Shown in pieces: positions 42,848 through 51,207 of a DNA stretch of 64,000 nucleotides. Made by a program: the position numbers and the translations under genes. How positions within the stretch are numbered: position 1 is the first letter of the stretch; every line of letters starts with the position of its first letter. The notes beneath the pieces are model-generated. The model saw nothing but the letters and a program-made list of their open reading frames with translations, was not told the DNA's origin and did not search any database. Source of the DNA: JAPLNB01 sp964451955 (lineage in GTDB: Bacteria; Planctomycetota; Phycisphaerae; Tepidisphaerales; Tepidisphaeraceae); contig CAYVKG010000002.1 in NCBI GenBank assembly GCA_964451955.1, positions 62,001 through 126,000 on the forward strand. Direction: 5' to 3'.

Positions 42848-43921
42848 ATGGATATGAAAACAGCGTACAGACGAATGGCATTGTCGGTGATTGCGGTGGG
42901 CCTTGGGGCGTTGGTATGCGTGAGCGGGGCGCTGGCGGCGGAAGGGGTTGGGGCGGGCGAGGCTCGGGCGGGCGTGGCAGAGGGCCGGAATCCGGTATTT
43001 GAGGGATGGTATGCCGATCCGGAGGTGGCGGTGTTTGGAACGCGGTATTGGATTTATCCGACGTTTTCGGCGCCGTATGACGAGCAGGTTCATTTTGACG
43101 CGTTTTCGTCGCCGGACCTGGTTCACTGGACGAAGCACGAGCGGGTATTGGACAACAAGGCGATTACGTGGGCGAAGCGGGCGATGTGGGCGCCGTCGGT
43201 AGTTGAGCGGAAGGGGAAGTACTATTTCTTTTTTGGGGCGAATGACATTCATGATGACAAGAAGGAGGTTGGGGGGATTGGGGTGGCGGTGGCGGATCGT
43301 CCTGAGGGGCCGTTCAGGGATTTGTTGGGCAAGCCGCTGGTGGGGGTGATCGTGAATGGTGCGCAGCCGATCGACCAGTTTGTATTCAGGGACAAGGATG
43401 GTCAGGACTATCTGATTTATGGTGGGTGGTCGCACTGCAACATTGCGAGGTTGAAGGCGGACTTCACGGGATTGGAGCCGTTTGCGGATGGGGCGACGTT
43501 TAAGGAGATAACGCCGGAGCATTATGTGGAGGGGCCGTGCATGTACATTCGAGGTGGGAAGTACTATTTCATGTGGTCGGAGGGGGGCTGGACGGGCCCG
43601 AACTACTCGGTGGCGTATGCGATTGGGGATTCGCCGCTGGGTCCGTTCAAGCGTGTGGGGAAGATTTTGCAGCAGGACCGGACGGTTGCGACGGGTGCGG
43701 GGCACCATTCGGTGTTGAATGTGCCTGGGACGGACGAGTGGTACATTGTGTATCATCGGAGGCCATTGGGGGAGCGAAACGCGAACCATCGGGTGACGTG
43801 CATAGACCGGATGTATTTCGACGAGCAAGGGTTCATCAAACCGGTTCGGATAACGCACGAAGGGGTGGAGAGCCGGCCTCTGGGCGTGGACGGTGGGGCT
43901 GATGCTGGCGGGAAGAGGTAG
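42848..43921 (+). CDS. Exported GH43-family arabinosidase/xylosidase-like enzyme
   Basis: A 357-residue exported enzyme (signal peptide about 1-30). The five-bladed propeller pattern of GH43 is visible: GWYADPEVAVFGTRYWIYPT with the general-base Asp in DPE, AMWAPSVVERKGKYYFFF, GAQPIDQFVFRDKDGQDYLIYGG with the pKa-setting Asp, and YVEGPCMYIRGGKYYFMWSEGG with the acid Glu in VEGP. These are the three catalytic carboxylates of the family. It is divergent from the large glycosidase gene. GAGGAGAAT immediately precedes ATG 42848. Confidence 0.88.
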   Translation: MDMKTAYRRMALSVIAVGLGALVCVSGALAAEGVGAGEARAGVAEGRNPVFEGWYADPEVAVFGTRYWIYPTFSAPYDEQVHFDAFSSPDLVHWTKHERVLDNKAITWAKRAMWAPSVVERKGKYYFFFGANDIHDDKKEVGGIGVAVADRPEGPFRDLLGKPLVGVIVNGAQPIDQFVFRDKDGQDYLIYGGWSHCNIARLKADFTGLEPFADGATFKEITPEHYVEGPCMYIRGGKYYFMWSEGGWTGPNYSVAYAIGDSPLGPFKRVGKILQQDRTVATGAGHHSVLNVPGTDEWYIVYHRRPLGERNANHRVTCIDRMYFDEQGFIKPVRITHEGVESRPLGVDGGADAGGKR

Positions 43922-44021
43922 GGGGAGGCGATTTGGCTGTGAGTGGGGCTTGTGGCCGATGGTGTGGCTGTGCGCGGTGGGGGTGGGTGGGCGGAAAGGG
44001 TGTGTGCGAGGGGGGGAACAG

Positions 44022-44472
44022 GTTAGTGAACGCATCGGGGAGGAAACAATCTGGCAGATCGGGTACATCCCCGGCCACTTCCACCGGATCGAGCACGTGC
44101 GCATCAAATGTGCCTGCAGACGCTGCGAAACCGGGGCTCAGAATGCGCAGATCACGCTGGCGGACAAGCCCGCACAGCCGATCGACAAAGGCATGGCCGG
44201 CCCGGGCATCCTGGCGTATGTGGCGACCAGCAAATACGCGGGTTTTCTGCCGCTGTACCGGCTGGAGGGGATCTTCGCCCGCAACGGCCTCCAGATCGAC
44301 CGCGGCCATTCTCTCCAGCCTCACCAGCACATGTCGGCGGCACGGGATCGATCCCCAGTTGTACTTCACGCAGCTGCTGACGGACCTGCCGGCCTGGCCG
44401 ATGAACCCGATTGATCGTTGGCTTGCGGACGCCTGGAAGCAGCGCCAACCCGCGAGCGATCCGCAGGTGTAG
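44022..44472 (+). pseudogene. IS66-family transposase remnant, internally deleted and frameshifted
   Basis: From about 44040 the frame reads EETIWQIGYIPGHFHRIEHVRIKC and ACRRCETGAQNAQIT, then MAGPGILAYVATSKYAGFLPLYRLEGIFARNG, the zinc-finger and following region of IS66 TnpC. Near 44300 the frame changes, and another frame gives HGIDPQLYFTQLLTDLP and DRWLADAWKQRQPASDP, the IS66 C-terminal end. The catalytic core between is missing. No terminal inverted repeats were found. It is an inactive remnant between GH43 and groEL. Confidence 0.8.
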
Positions 44473-44549
44473 TTCATCCGGCGCTCGCCCAAGGTGGCTC
44501 CTCTGAGGGTGGGCTGAAAGGCAACATGCTGTTCCTGCCACATGGACGA

Positions 44550-44579
44550 AAGGCCGGCTGGGGTGAGCCAGCCGGCCTT
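44550..44579 (-). terminator. Perfect 12-bp hairpin downstream of groEL
   Basis: AAGGCCGGCTGG (44550-44561) pairs with CCAGCCGGCCTT (44568-44579), loop of 6. It lies 98 bp past the groEL stop. On the minus strand TTTCG follows, a weak T-tail. It probably terminates groEL, but could serve the IS66 side too. Confidence 0.65.
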
Positions 44580-44676
44580 GGTGCAGACAGGTTATTGGTT
44601 TGTGCGGGCGGCACGCGATTCGCCCGCTCGGCCCGCCGTTCTCCCATGGGGAGAGGGAGGAAGTCGCAAGCGACGA

Positions 44677-46329
44677 TTAGTACATTCCGCCGCCCATGCC
44701 GCCCATGCCGCCTGGAGCGCCGGCAGGTTCGGGCTTCTCTTCCTTAATCTCGCTCACCACCGCGTCGGTCGTGAGCAGCAGGCTGGCAATGCTCGCGGCG
44801 TTCTGCAGCGCAATGCGCTCGACCTTCGTCGGCACAATGACGCCCATCTTCATCAGATCGCCATACTCGTGCGTCAAGGCGTTATACCCGAAGTTGGCTT
44901 CGGTGCTTTCCTTGACCTTCTGGGCAATGACCGACCCATCGACGCCGGCGTTCTCGGCAATCTGCTTGATCGGGGCTTCCACCGCCCGGCGAACGATCTC
45001 CACACCAAGCTTCTGGTCTTCGTTGTCCGCGTTTTTGGCAACGCCCTTGAGAACCTTGGTCGCCGCCCGGATCACCGACACGCCGCCGCCCGGCAGAATG
45101 CCCTCCTCAACGGCCGCGCGACACGCGTGCAACGCATCCTCGACGCGGGCCTTCTTTTCCTTCATCGCAACTTCCGTCGCAGCTCCGACCTTGATGACGG
45201 CCACGCCGCCCGCGAGCTTCGCCAGTCGCTCCTGGAGCTTCTCTTTGTCGTAATCGGAAGTTGTCTTCTCGATCTCGTTCTTGAGCTGCTCGATCCGGCC
45301 CTTGATGGCCTTCTCATCGCCGGCGCCTTCGATGATCGTGCAGTTGTCCTTGTCGATAAGGATCTTCTTTGCCCGGCCAAGCTGCGACAGCTCGATGTTC
45401 TCCAGCTTGATGCCCAGCTCTTCGAAGATTGCCGTTCCGCCGGTGACAATCGCGATGTCTTCCAGCATGGCTTTGCGGCGATCGCCAAAGCCCGGCGCTT
45501 TCACTGCCGCCACCTTCAGCGTCCCACGGAGCTTGTTCACCACCAGCGTCGCCAATGCTTCGCCCTCGATGTCCTCCGCGATAAGCAGGATCGGCTTGCC
45601 GGTCTCGGCAGCCTTGGAGAGCAGAGGAACCATGTCCCGCGCCGATGCAATCTTCTTCTCATGAATGAGGATATAGGCGTCTTCCAGTACCGCCTGCATC
45701 GTAGAAGGATCGGTGACAAAGTGTGGGGACAGAAATCCCTTGTCAAACTGCATGCCTTCGACCAGTTCGACGTTCGTGTCCAGCGACTTGCCCTCTTCGA
45801 CGGTAATTACGCCGTCCTTGCCCACCTTCTCCATCGCCTCGGCGATCATCTTGCCGATCTGCGCGTCCTGGTTGGCAGACGATGTGCCGACCTGGGCGAT
45901 TTCCTTCGACGATTCCACTCGCTTGGACATTTTGGCCAGTTCGTCAACGATCGCTTGGACTGCCGCGTTGATGCCGCGCTGAATCTGAGTCGCATTGGCG
46001 CCCGAGGCGACATTCTTCAGGCCTTCCGTGTAGATCGCTTCGGCGTACACCGTTGCGGTGGTCGTGCCGTCGCCCGCCACGGTGGAGGTCTTGGAGGCCA
46101 CTTCCTTCACCATCTGCGCGCCCATGTTCTCGTAGGCGTCTTCCAGCTCAATTTCCTTGGCAACGGTCACGCCGTCTTTGGTGACGGTCGGCGAGCCGAA
46201 AGATTTCTCCAGCACCACGTTCCGCCCCGACGGCCCGAGCGTCACCTTAACGGCGCGGGCAAGCTTGGCGACCCCGCGACGGATGGCCTCGCGGGCTTCT
46301 TGATCAAATGCAATTCGTTTGGCAGCCAT
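44677..46329 (-). CDS. groL: Chaperonin GroEL (Hsp60)
   Basis: ATP-driven protein-folding chamber subunit. The 550-residue protein is complete: VTLGPSGRNVVLEKSFG, VAGDGTTTATV with the catalytic Asp region, SANQDAQIGKMIAEAM, and the C-terminal GGMGGMGGGMY tail that lies inside the ring. AGGAGATCACACTC precedes ATG 46329. groES lies 117 bp before it in transcription order. No CIRCE (HrcA) palindrome was found in the groES leader. Confidence 0.98.
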   Translation of the reverse strand: MAAKRIAFDQEAREAIRRGVAKLARAVKVTLGPSGRNVVLEKSFGSPTVTKDGVTVAKEIELEDAYENMGAQMVKEVASKTSTVAGDGTTTATVYAEAIYTEGLKNVASGANATQIQRGINAAVQAIVDELAKMSKRVESSKEIAQVGTSSANQDAQIGKMIAEAMEKVGKDGVITVEEGKSLDTNVELVEGMQFDKGFLSPHFVTDPSTMQAVLEDAYILIHEKKIASARDMVPLLSKAAETGKPILLIAEDIEGEALATLVVNKLRGTLKVAAVKAPGFGDRRKAMLEDIAIVTGGTAIFEELGIKLENIELSQLGRAKKILIDKDNCTIIEGAGDEKAIKGRIEQLKNEIEKTTSDYDKEKLQERLAKLAGGVAVIKVGAATEVAMKEKKARVEDALHACRAAVEEGILPGGGVSVIRAATKVLKGVAKNADNEDQKLGVEIVRRAVEAPIKQIAENAGVDGSVIAQKVKESTEANFGYNALTHEYGDLMKMGVIVPTKVERIALQNAASIASLLLTTDAVVSEIKEEKPEPAGAPGGMGGMGGGMY

Positions 46330-46366
46330 GAGTGTGATCTCCTGAATTCGCGATTCTCTCTGAGTC

Positions 46367-46430
46367 GTTTTACGTATCACGCATTACGCGCTACGGTCAT
46401 TGATCGTCCGTAATGAGTAATGCGTAAAAC
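46367..46430. repeat. Nested inverted repeat between groES and groEL
   Basis: Arms GTTTTACG (46367-46374) with CGTAAAAC (46423-46430), and CATTACG (46382-46388) with CGTAATG (46409-46415). Repeated words such as GTAATGAGTAATGCG fill the right side. In the groESL transcript this forms a compound hairpin between the two cistrons, possibly for differential stability. Confidence 0.7.
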
Positions 46431-46446
46431 CAACTGCATGCCGACA

Positions 46447-46737
46447 TCATTCCACGACGGCAAGGATGTCGTCCTCGGCCATGATGATCAGTTCTTCGCC
46501 ATCGACCTTGAGCTCGGTGCCTGCGTACGATGCGAAAATCACTTCGTCGCCCTTCTTCACGTTCATGGGCGAGCGTGTGCCGTTCTCCAGCCGCTTGCCT
46601 TCGCCCACCGACAACACCTTCCCGCGTTTCGGCTTTTCCTTCGCCGTGTCAGGCAGAACGATGCCGGACTTGGTCTTGGTCTCGGCTTCGACTCGCTTGA
46701 TCAGGACCTTGTCGCCGAGGGGACGCAACTTAGCCAT
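46447..46737 (-). CDS. groS: Co-chaperonin GroES (Hsp10)
   Basis: Lid of the GroEL chamber. The 96-residue protein is conventional: LRPLGDKVLIKRVEAETKTKSGIVLPDTAKEKP contains the mobile loop, and VKKGDEVIFASYAGTELKVDGEELIIM is the core. AGAAGGAGCATTACC precedes ATG 46737. Its 122-bp leader has an inverted repeat (46796-46805 with 46821-46831) but no CIRCE element. Confidence 0.98.
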   Translation of the reverse strand: MAKLRPLGDKVLIKRVEAETKTKSGIVLPDTAKEKPKRGKVLSVGEGKRLENGTRSPMNVKKGDEVIFASYAGTELKVDGEELIIMAEDDILAVVE

Positions 46738-46795
46738 TGGTAATGCTCCTTCTGAATTTGCTTGAAGACCAACTTCTTATTCTTTGTGGTCCGTT

Positions 46796-46831
46796 GTCCG
46801 TTCGCTGTCTTCGGCCGCTGGCGGAACGGAC
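46796..46831. repeat. Inverted repeat in the groES leader
   Basis: GTCCGTTCGC (46796-46805) and GCGGAACGGAC (46821-46831) pair with one extra base; GGTCCGTT just before repeats the word. It lies between the receiver gene and groES. Confidence 0.6.
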
Positions 46832-46859
46832 CCAAACCGCCGACGACCGCTTGTTCTTC

Positions 46860-47282
46860 TTATCCTTCCCCAGGCCATCGATTTTCGTGATAACGCCGCA
46901 GAATGCGGGCCAGCGCATCCAACAGCAGATTGAAGTCCACCGGTTTGCTCAGGACCGAAAAGACCTTCATCCCAAGCGCCTCCCGAAGCAAATAGTCGCT
47001 CAGTCGCTCCGCCAGCAGCACCGCCGGTATCGACCTGCCGACATCTCGCATCAGTTTGAGGATCTGCAGCCCGCCCAAACCAGGCATCTGCGTGTCCAGC
47101 ACCACTGCGTGCAAGGGAGTATTCTCAATCAGGTCCAGAGCCTCCCGGCCCGAATGGGCAAGAACTGTCTGCACACCCTGCGGCTCCAAGAGACCCGCAA
47201 CGGTGCGATGCCAACCCTCCTGCTCCATTGGCAGCAGAACAGTGAATCGGGATGTCGCCTCTGCCTGTACCATATCCTCCAT
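46860..47282 (-). CDS. Stand-alone response-regulator receiver protein
   Basis: A 140-residue CheY-like receiver domain with no output domain. The phosphoacceptor Asp lies in VVLDTQMPGLGG (about residue 63) and the conserved lysine in SVLSKPVDF (about 113). The Asp pair at the start of beta-1 is replaced by weaker residues (VLLPMEQEGW), so phosphorylation may be altered. It is upstream of groES on the same strand, 122 bp away. It may be co-transcribed, but nothing proves a functional link. Confidence 0.8.
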   Translation of the reverse strand: MEDMVQAEATSRFTVLLPMEQEGWHRTVAGLLEPQGVQTVLAHSGREALDLIENTPLHAVVLDTQMPGLGGLQILKLMRDVGRSIPAVLLAERLSDYLLREALGMKVFSVLSKPVDFNLLLDALARILRRYHENRWPGEG

Positions 47283-47478
47283 GCCGCTACTCGCGGCAAC
47301 GCTCGCCCCGTTATAACAACCGGCGTGCCGATCCAGGGTCAGCCGCTGAAGCGCGTTAAAACATTTGCGGAAATGGTTTTATATCCATTGGCCTTCCCGC
47401 TGCATTCACCCTCTCACCAAGGCTTCGCCTGCCAAAGCTGGCTCGTAGCCCAAGCCCGCCTGCCAGTGTGGCAGAAGT

Positions 47479-48795
47479 CTAGAAAGGCAATGGTTTGCCC
47501 AGAAGGTGGTACCGGAGCATCGTCAGGGCCATCTTGGCCGCCCGATCGCGGATCATTTCCCGGTCGCCGAACAAATTGAACGTCCGGGCGGCACAGGCTC
47601 CCGTCGATGCCAACGCGATGCAGACCATCCCGACGGGCTTGGTCGGCGTCCCGCCATCCGGGCCCGCGACCCCCGAGATGGCCAGTGCGTGGTCAGCCTT
47701 GCCCGCGCTCGCTGCGTTCATCGCCAATTCGGTCACGGTCGCCTCGCTCACGGCGCCGTATTGGGCAAGTGTCTCAGGCCGGACCCTCAACAAATCCTGT
47801 TTCGCTTCGTTGGCATAGACCACCCATCCGTACCGGAAATAGGCCGACGATCCGGGCACATCGGTCAACATTTTCGCCAGCAGCCCCCCCGTACACGACT
47901 CCGCGGTCGCCACTGTTCTTCCCTGATCTATCAGCAGACGGCCAACGACCTGCGCCAGGCTCTCGTCCTCGGCCCCGTAGATCAGAACGCCCAGTGCCGC
48001 TCGGCACAACATCTCCGTGTGCTCCAGCTCGGTTCTTGCTCGGGCGACATTATCGAATCTCGCGTTGATCCGAATCGAAACAACACCCTGCGATACCGTC
48101 GTCCCCACCGACGGGTTCCGATCTCGTCGCATCAGGTCCCCCAACATCTCCGCCACTGACGACTCGCCAAGCCCAAACGTATGCAACGTCCGCGACAGGA
48201 TCACCGCTCCACCGCCACGCGTCTTCATGTGCGGCAAGACCTCCGCTGCGAACATCGCCTTCATCTCCTTGGGCACGCCCGGCATCACGAAGACGTGGCA
48301 GGGGTACGGAGCACATTTGCCCGCAGTCCATGCCTCGCCGATCCGCGAGCCGGCTTGTCCCATTTCTCGCGACAGCATCGCGTGAATCCCTGCCGCCGTC
48401 CCGCAGCAGTTGTCGATCATCCTCGCACCCCGCGGGATCATCGCCTGGATCCTGTTCAGCTCCGGCATTTCCCGCCCGCGCGCTCGAAAAAACTCCTTGA
48501 GCTTCTCCAGCCAGATTTCGTTCAGCTCCAACGGAACATCCATCACGGCTGCCAACGCCTGCCGCGTCAGATCATCCGCCGTCGGTCCAATTCCCCCTGT
48601 AATGATGAGAAAGTCACACCGGCGACTCGCGCTGCGAATCGCCGCCTCAATGGCAGCCTGGTCGTCGCCGACCGTAACATGCTTGGCCACGGCGCAACCG
48701 ACGGCCGCCAGTTGCCGGCTCAACCACGCGGAGTTGGTGTCAACGGTTTGCCCGAGCACCAGTTCATCACCTATCGAAAGCACAATCGCGTTCAT
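47479..48795 (-). CDS. cinA: CinA-family protein: molybdopterin-like domain plus nicotinamide-nucleotide amidase
   Basis: A 438-residue two-domain protein. The N-terminal COG1058 domain (about 1-175) shows SIGDELVLGQTVDTNSAWLS and ITGGIGPTADDLTRQAL. The C-terminal CinA domain (about 275-435) shows TVATAESCTGGLLAKMLTDVPGSSAYF and ISGVAGPDGGTPTKPVG. CinA deamidates NMN for NAD recycling, and the first domain has ADP-ribose pyrophosphatase-type activity in some species. ATG 48795 begins directly at the first motif; the longer frame upstream is not supported. It ends the minus-strand group that includes the transglutaminase gene. Confidence 0.92.
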   Translation of the reverse strand: MNAIVLSIGDELVLGQTVDTNSAWLSRQLAAVGCAVAKHVTVGDDQAAIEAAIRSASRRCDFLIITGGIGPTADDLTRQALAAVMDVPLELNEIWLEKLKEFFRARGREMPELNRIQAMIPRGARMIDNCCGTAAGIHAMLSREMGQAGSRIGEAWTAGKCAPYPCHVFVMPGVPKEMKAMFAAEVLPHMKTRGGGAVILSRTLHTFGLGESSVAEMLGDLMRRDRNPSVGTTVSQGVVSIRINARFDNVARARTELEHTEMLCRAALGVLIYGAEDESLAQVVGRLLIDQGRTVATAESCTGGLLAKMLTDVPGSSAYFRYGWVVYANEAKQDLLRVRPETLAQYGAVSEATVTELAMNAASAGKADHALAISGVAGPDGGTPTKPVGMVCIALASTGACAARTFNLFGDREMIRDRAAKMALTMLRYHLLGKPLPF

Positions 48796-48876
48796 CCCGG
48801 AGATTCTGCGGCCGCCAGCGCCAAATGCAACCGCCCGCGCTCGGTGGATGACACGCCCCAACATCGTCCTGCAACT

Positions 48877-51189
48877 CTATTCGGGCGGGCTGCGCCAGAA
48901 ACGCCGGCGCGGCGACAAACCCTCCAGCCTCTCCGCCAGCCGCCGGACCACCTCTTCCAATCGTCTCTGGCGCGGGCTGCTCAGATCCGTGCCACCAAAG
49001 CGCACCCGGTAAAAGAGGCGCGTCAACCGCCTGATTGTCTCGTATGAATCGGCCGGCAAATACACGAGCGTGTCCGCGAACTCTTTCGCCGTCATGTGCG
49101 GCCGCCGCATGATCCGGTGGCGATGCAACGCCCGTGTCAACATGTCGTAAAACGCCAATTGCCTCGCGAGATGAAACTGCTGTCTGCGCGGCAGCGTGTC
49201 AAAACCGATCCGGTGCGCGCGGCGACTCAATCGCCACCGCGACACCAAATACCACACGATCGCGGCAAACATCGCCGCAGCCATGATCGCTATCAACAGG
49301 CTCAGCACATTGAAAAATGTCCGATACATCGCTGACGCAAACTCGAGATCCTCCCATTTCTGCGCAATCCACTCCCGCCAGTTCAACGCTTCGCCTGCAA
49401 CGCCAATCGCCGTCTTCGTCATCGCCGTGTCCAGCGACTCAAGCATCTTCTCGCGGTCTTTCGAATCATACGCCACAACGTGCTCCCCCCATTTGTACTC
49501 GAGAAAATCCAGAAACTGCTTGAGGGTCTGCCACAACGAAGCGTCTCGGCGGCCCAGATCCTCTCGGCCGCTGGTTGGATCAAATCCAACCCATCCCCGC
49601 GGTGTGAGGACCTCCACCCAAGCGTGCGCATTCGACTGCCGCACCACGTAACAACTGCTATAAATGTTGTAGCTATCTCCGTCGCACCGGAATCCGATCA
49701 CCACTCGCGCGGGTATGCCAATGCTCTGGCACATCAGCACCATGGCGCTCGCAAAGTACTCACAGTGACCCCGCTTCACCTTTGTCAGGAAATTGTATAC
49801 CGGGTCTCCGTCTTTCAACTCGCGCCGGTGTTCGCCAAGTTCGAGCGTATACAAGAACTCCGATCTTAGATGATGCTCGATCTTTCTGGCGATCTCCTCG
49901 TTGGACTCCTGAACGGCGTACAGTCGCGAACGCTTTTCCGCCAGACCGTCCGTCACCTCAGGCCGCATGGCGTACGACCGAATCCGATCAAGTATTGCCG
50001 GATCCGATTCCGCTCCCGCAAGGAGCAGTTGCCGAGCGATTCTGTCCGTTAGCTCCGGACGGGTCGGCTCATTGGTGCTGGTAACCTCATATTTCAGCGC
50101 CGAATTAATGGTTTCCATCGTCTGCAGCGACTCGTCCGACGACAGATACCGGAGATTCACCTGGCGTTCCGTCTGCAGCCGCAGCACGCCCGGCAGCGCA
50201 AACAGATACCGCGCCTCCGATGGCTCCAGCCGGATTTGCTGCCGCCAGATCGGCCCTGACGATGCGACATACGTCTGCAGATCCCCTCCAGAACTAATCT
50301 CCTCGTCCCGGCCGTGGCGCGCCCGCGTCCATTGATGCCGCTGCGTCCGGATCGGATCCGGGCCGTACGCGTCCAACGTCAATCCACGCAAGAACAGTTT
50401 CTCTGTTCCCGGGACTCGCTTCTCGTCCTTAAACACTGCCACATACGCCACGATGTCGTCGTTCTGTTTGATGCTGTTGATCTGATCGAACGCAATCCGA
50501 TCGCTGAAGCCCGTCATGGCGGCATTGGCCTTGAACTGCAACTGTCCCAGCACGCCAAGACCCGCGCCACGAGGAAAGAACAGGAACACTCCCACGGCCA
50601 TCGCCGTCGCCACCAACCACACCAGGGCGGTCAGCCGTCGCATGGAACGCGCGAAATACCGCCGGTCCTGCTGCAACGTCGCCTCGCTCATTTTCTCCGC
50701 CGACACCGCAAACGCCGCCTTTGCCTGATTGGCCTCGATCTTCAGATGAAAAATCAGGCAACAATACAGCGACGCAACCAGGTAGACCAGCATCAGAATC
50801 CCGAACAACAGGCTCGCCGTGTTGATGGCCGCCGCCACCATCAGCAGCAAGCTCAGCACCAGCAGCTGCGCATAGTCCCGATTCGCCCGCTGCTCCAACA
50901 GCTTGATCAACTGGAGATACGCAAGAAACTGCCCCACGCACAGCAGCGGCGGGCGACGCAACGCCCACATCTGTGCGAACACGTACCCCAATGCAATCAG
51001 TGTTACGACGCTTGCCATCCACCGCGGCATGGGAACATAGCGACCGCTGCCCACAAGCCACGCGCTCACGCCAACCACCAGCACACAGAAACCCCACAGG
51101 CCCGGCGACTCAACTGCCAGCGAGAAACCGGTCAACCCCAGCATCACCACGACATACAGCGAGGGTTTGAACTGCCTCAGGTCGTACAT
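48877..51189 (-). CDS. TgpA-like membrane protein: DUF3488, transglutaminase domain and DUF4129
   Basis: A 770-residue membrane protein. About seven N-terminal helices (DUF3488 type) are followed by a transglutaminase domain around 450-565: KRGHCEYFASAM supplies Cys, SNAHAWVE His and GFDPTSGRED Asp. Another helix and a C-terminal DUF4129-like region with RRPHMTAKEF come after. The family occurs with MoxR and DUF58 proteins and is linked to envelope functions, though the reaction is not known. ATG 51189 is preferred over GTG 51192. It ends the MoxR-DUF58-TgpA group on the minus strand. Confidence 0.88.
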   Translation of the reverse strand: MYDLRQFKPSLYVVVMLGLTGFSLAVESPGLWGFCVLVVGVSAWLVGSGRYVPMPRWMASVVTLIALGYVFAQMWALRRPPLLCVGQFLAYLQLIKLLEQRANRDYAQLLVLSLLLMVAAAINTASLLFGILMLVYLVASLYCCLIFHLKIEANQAKAAFAVSAEKMSEATLQQDRRYFARSMRRLTALVWLVATAMAVGVFLFFPRGAGLGVLGQLQFKANAAMTGFSDRIAFDQINSIKQNDDIVAYVAVFKDEKRVPGTEKLFLRGLTLDAYGPDPIRTQRHQWTRARHGRDEEISSGGDLQTYVASSGPIWRQQIRLEPSEARYLFALPGVLRLQTERQVNLRYLSSDESLQTMETINSALKYEVTSTNEPTRPELTDRIARQLLLAGAESDPAILDRIRSYAMRPEVTDGLAEKRSRLYAVQESNEEIARKIEHHLRSEFLYTLELGEHRRELKDGDPVYNFLTKVKRGHCEYFASAMVLMCQSIGIPARVVIGFRCDGDSYNIYSSCYVVRQSNAHAWVEVLTPRGWVGFDPTSGREDLGRRDASLWQTLKQFLDFLEYKWGEHVVAYDSKDREKMLESLDTAMTKTAIGVAGEALNWREWIAQKWEDLEFASAMYRTFFNVLSLLIAIMAAAMFAAIVWYLVSRWRLSRRAHRIGFDTLPRRQQFHLARQLAFYDMLTRALHRHRIMRRPHMTAKEFADTLVYLPADSYETIRRLTRLFYRVRFGGTDLSSPRQRRLEEVVRRLAERLEGLSPRRRFWRSPPE

Positions 51190-51207
51190 CACGCCACTCC
51201 CGCCTGC

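Noticed and set aside
44542..46413. 623-codon plus-strand frame opposite groEL
   Set aside because: Antisense shadow of groEL; low-complexity His/Arg/Leu composition.
46738..46859. CIRCE element upstream of groES
   Set aside because: No TTAGCACTC/GAGTGCTAA pair; the inverted repeat present has an unrelated sequence.
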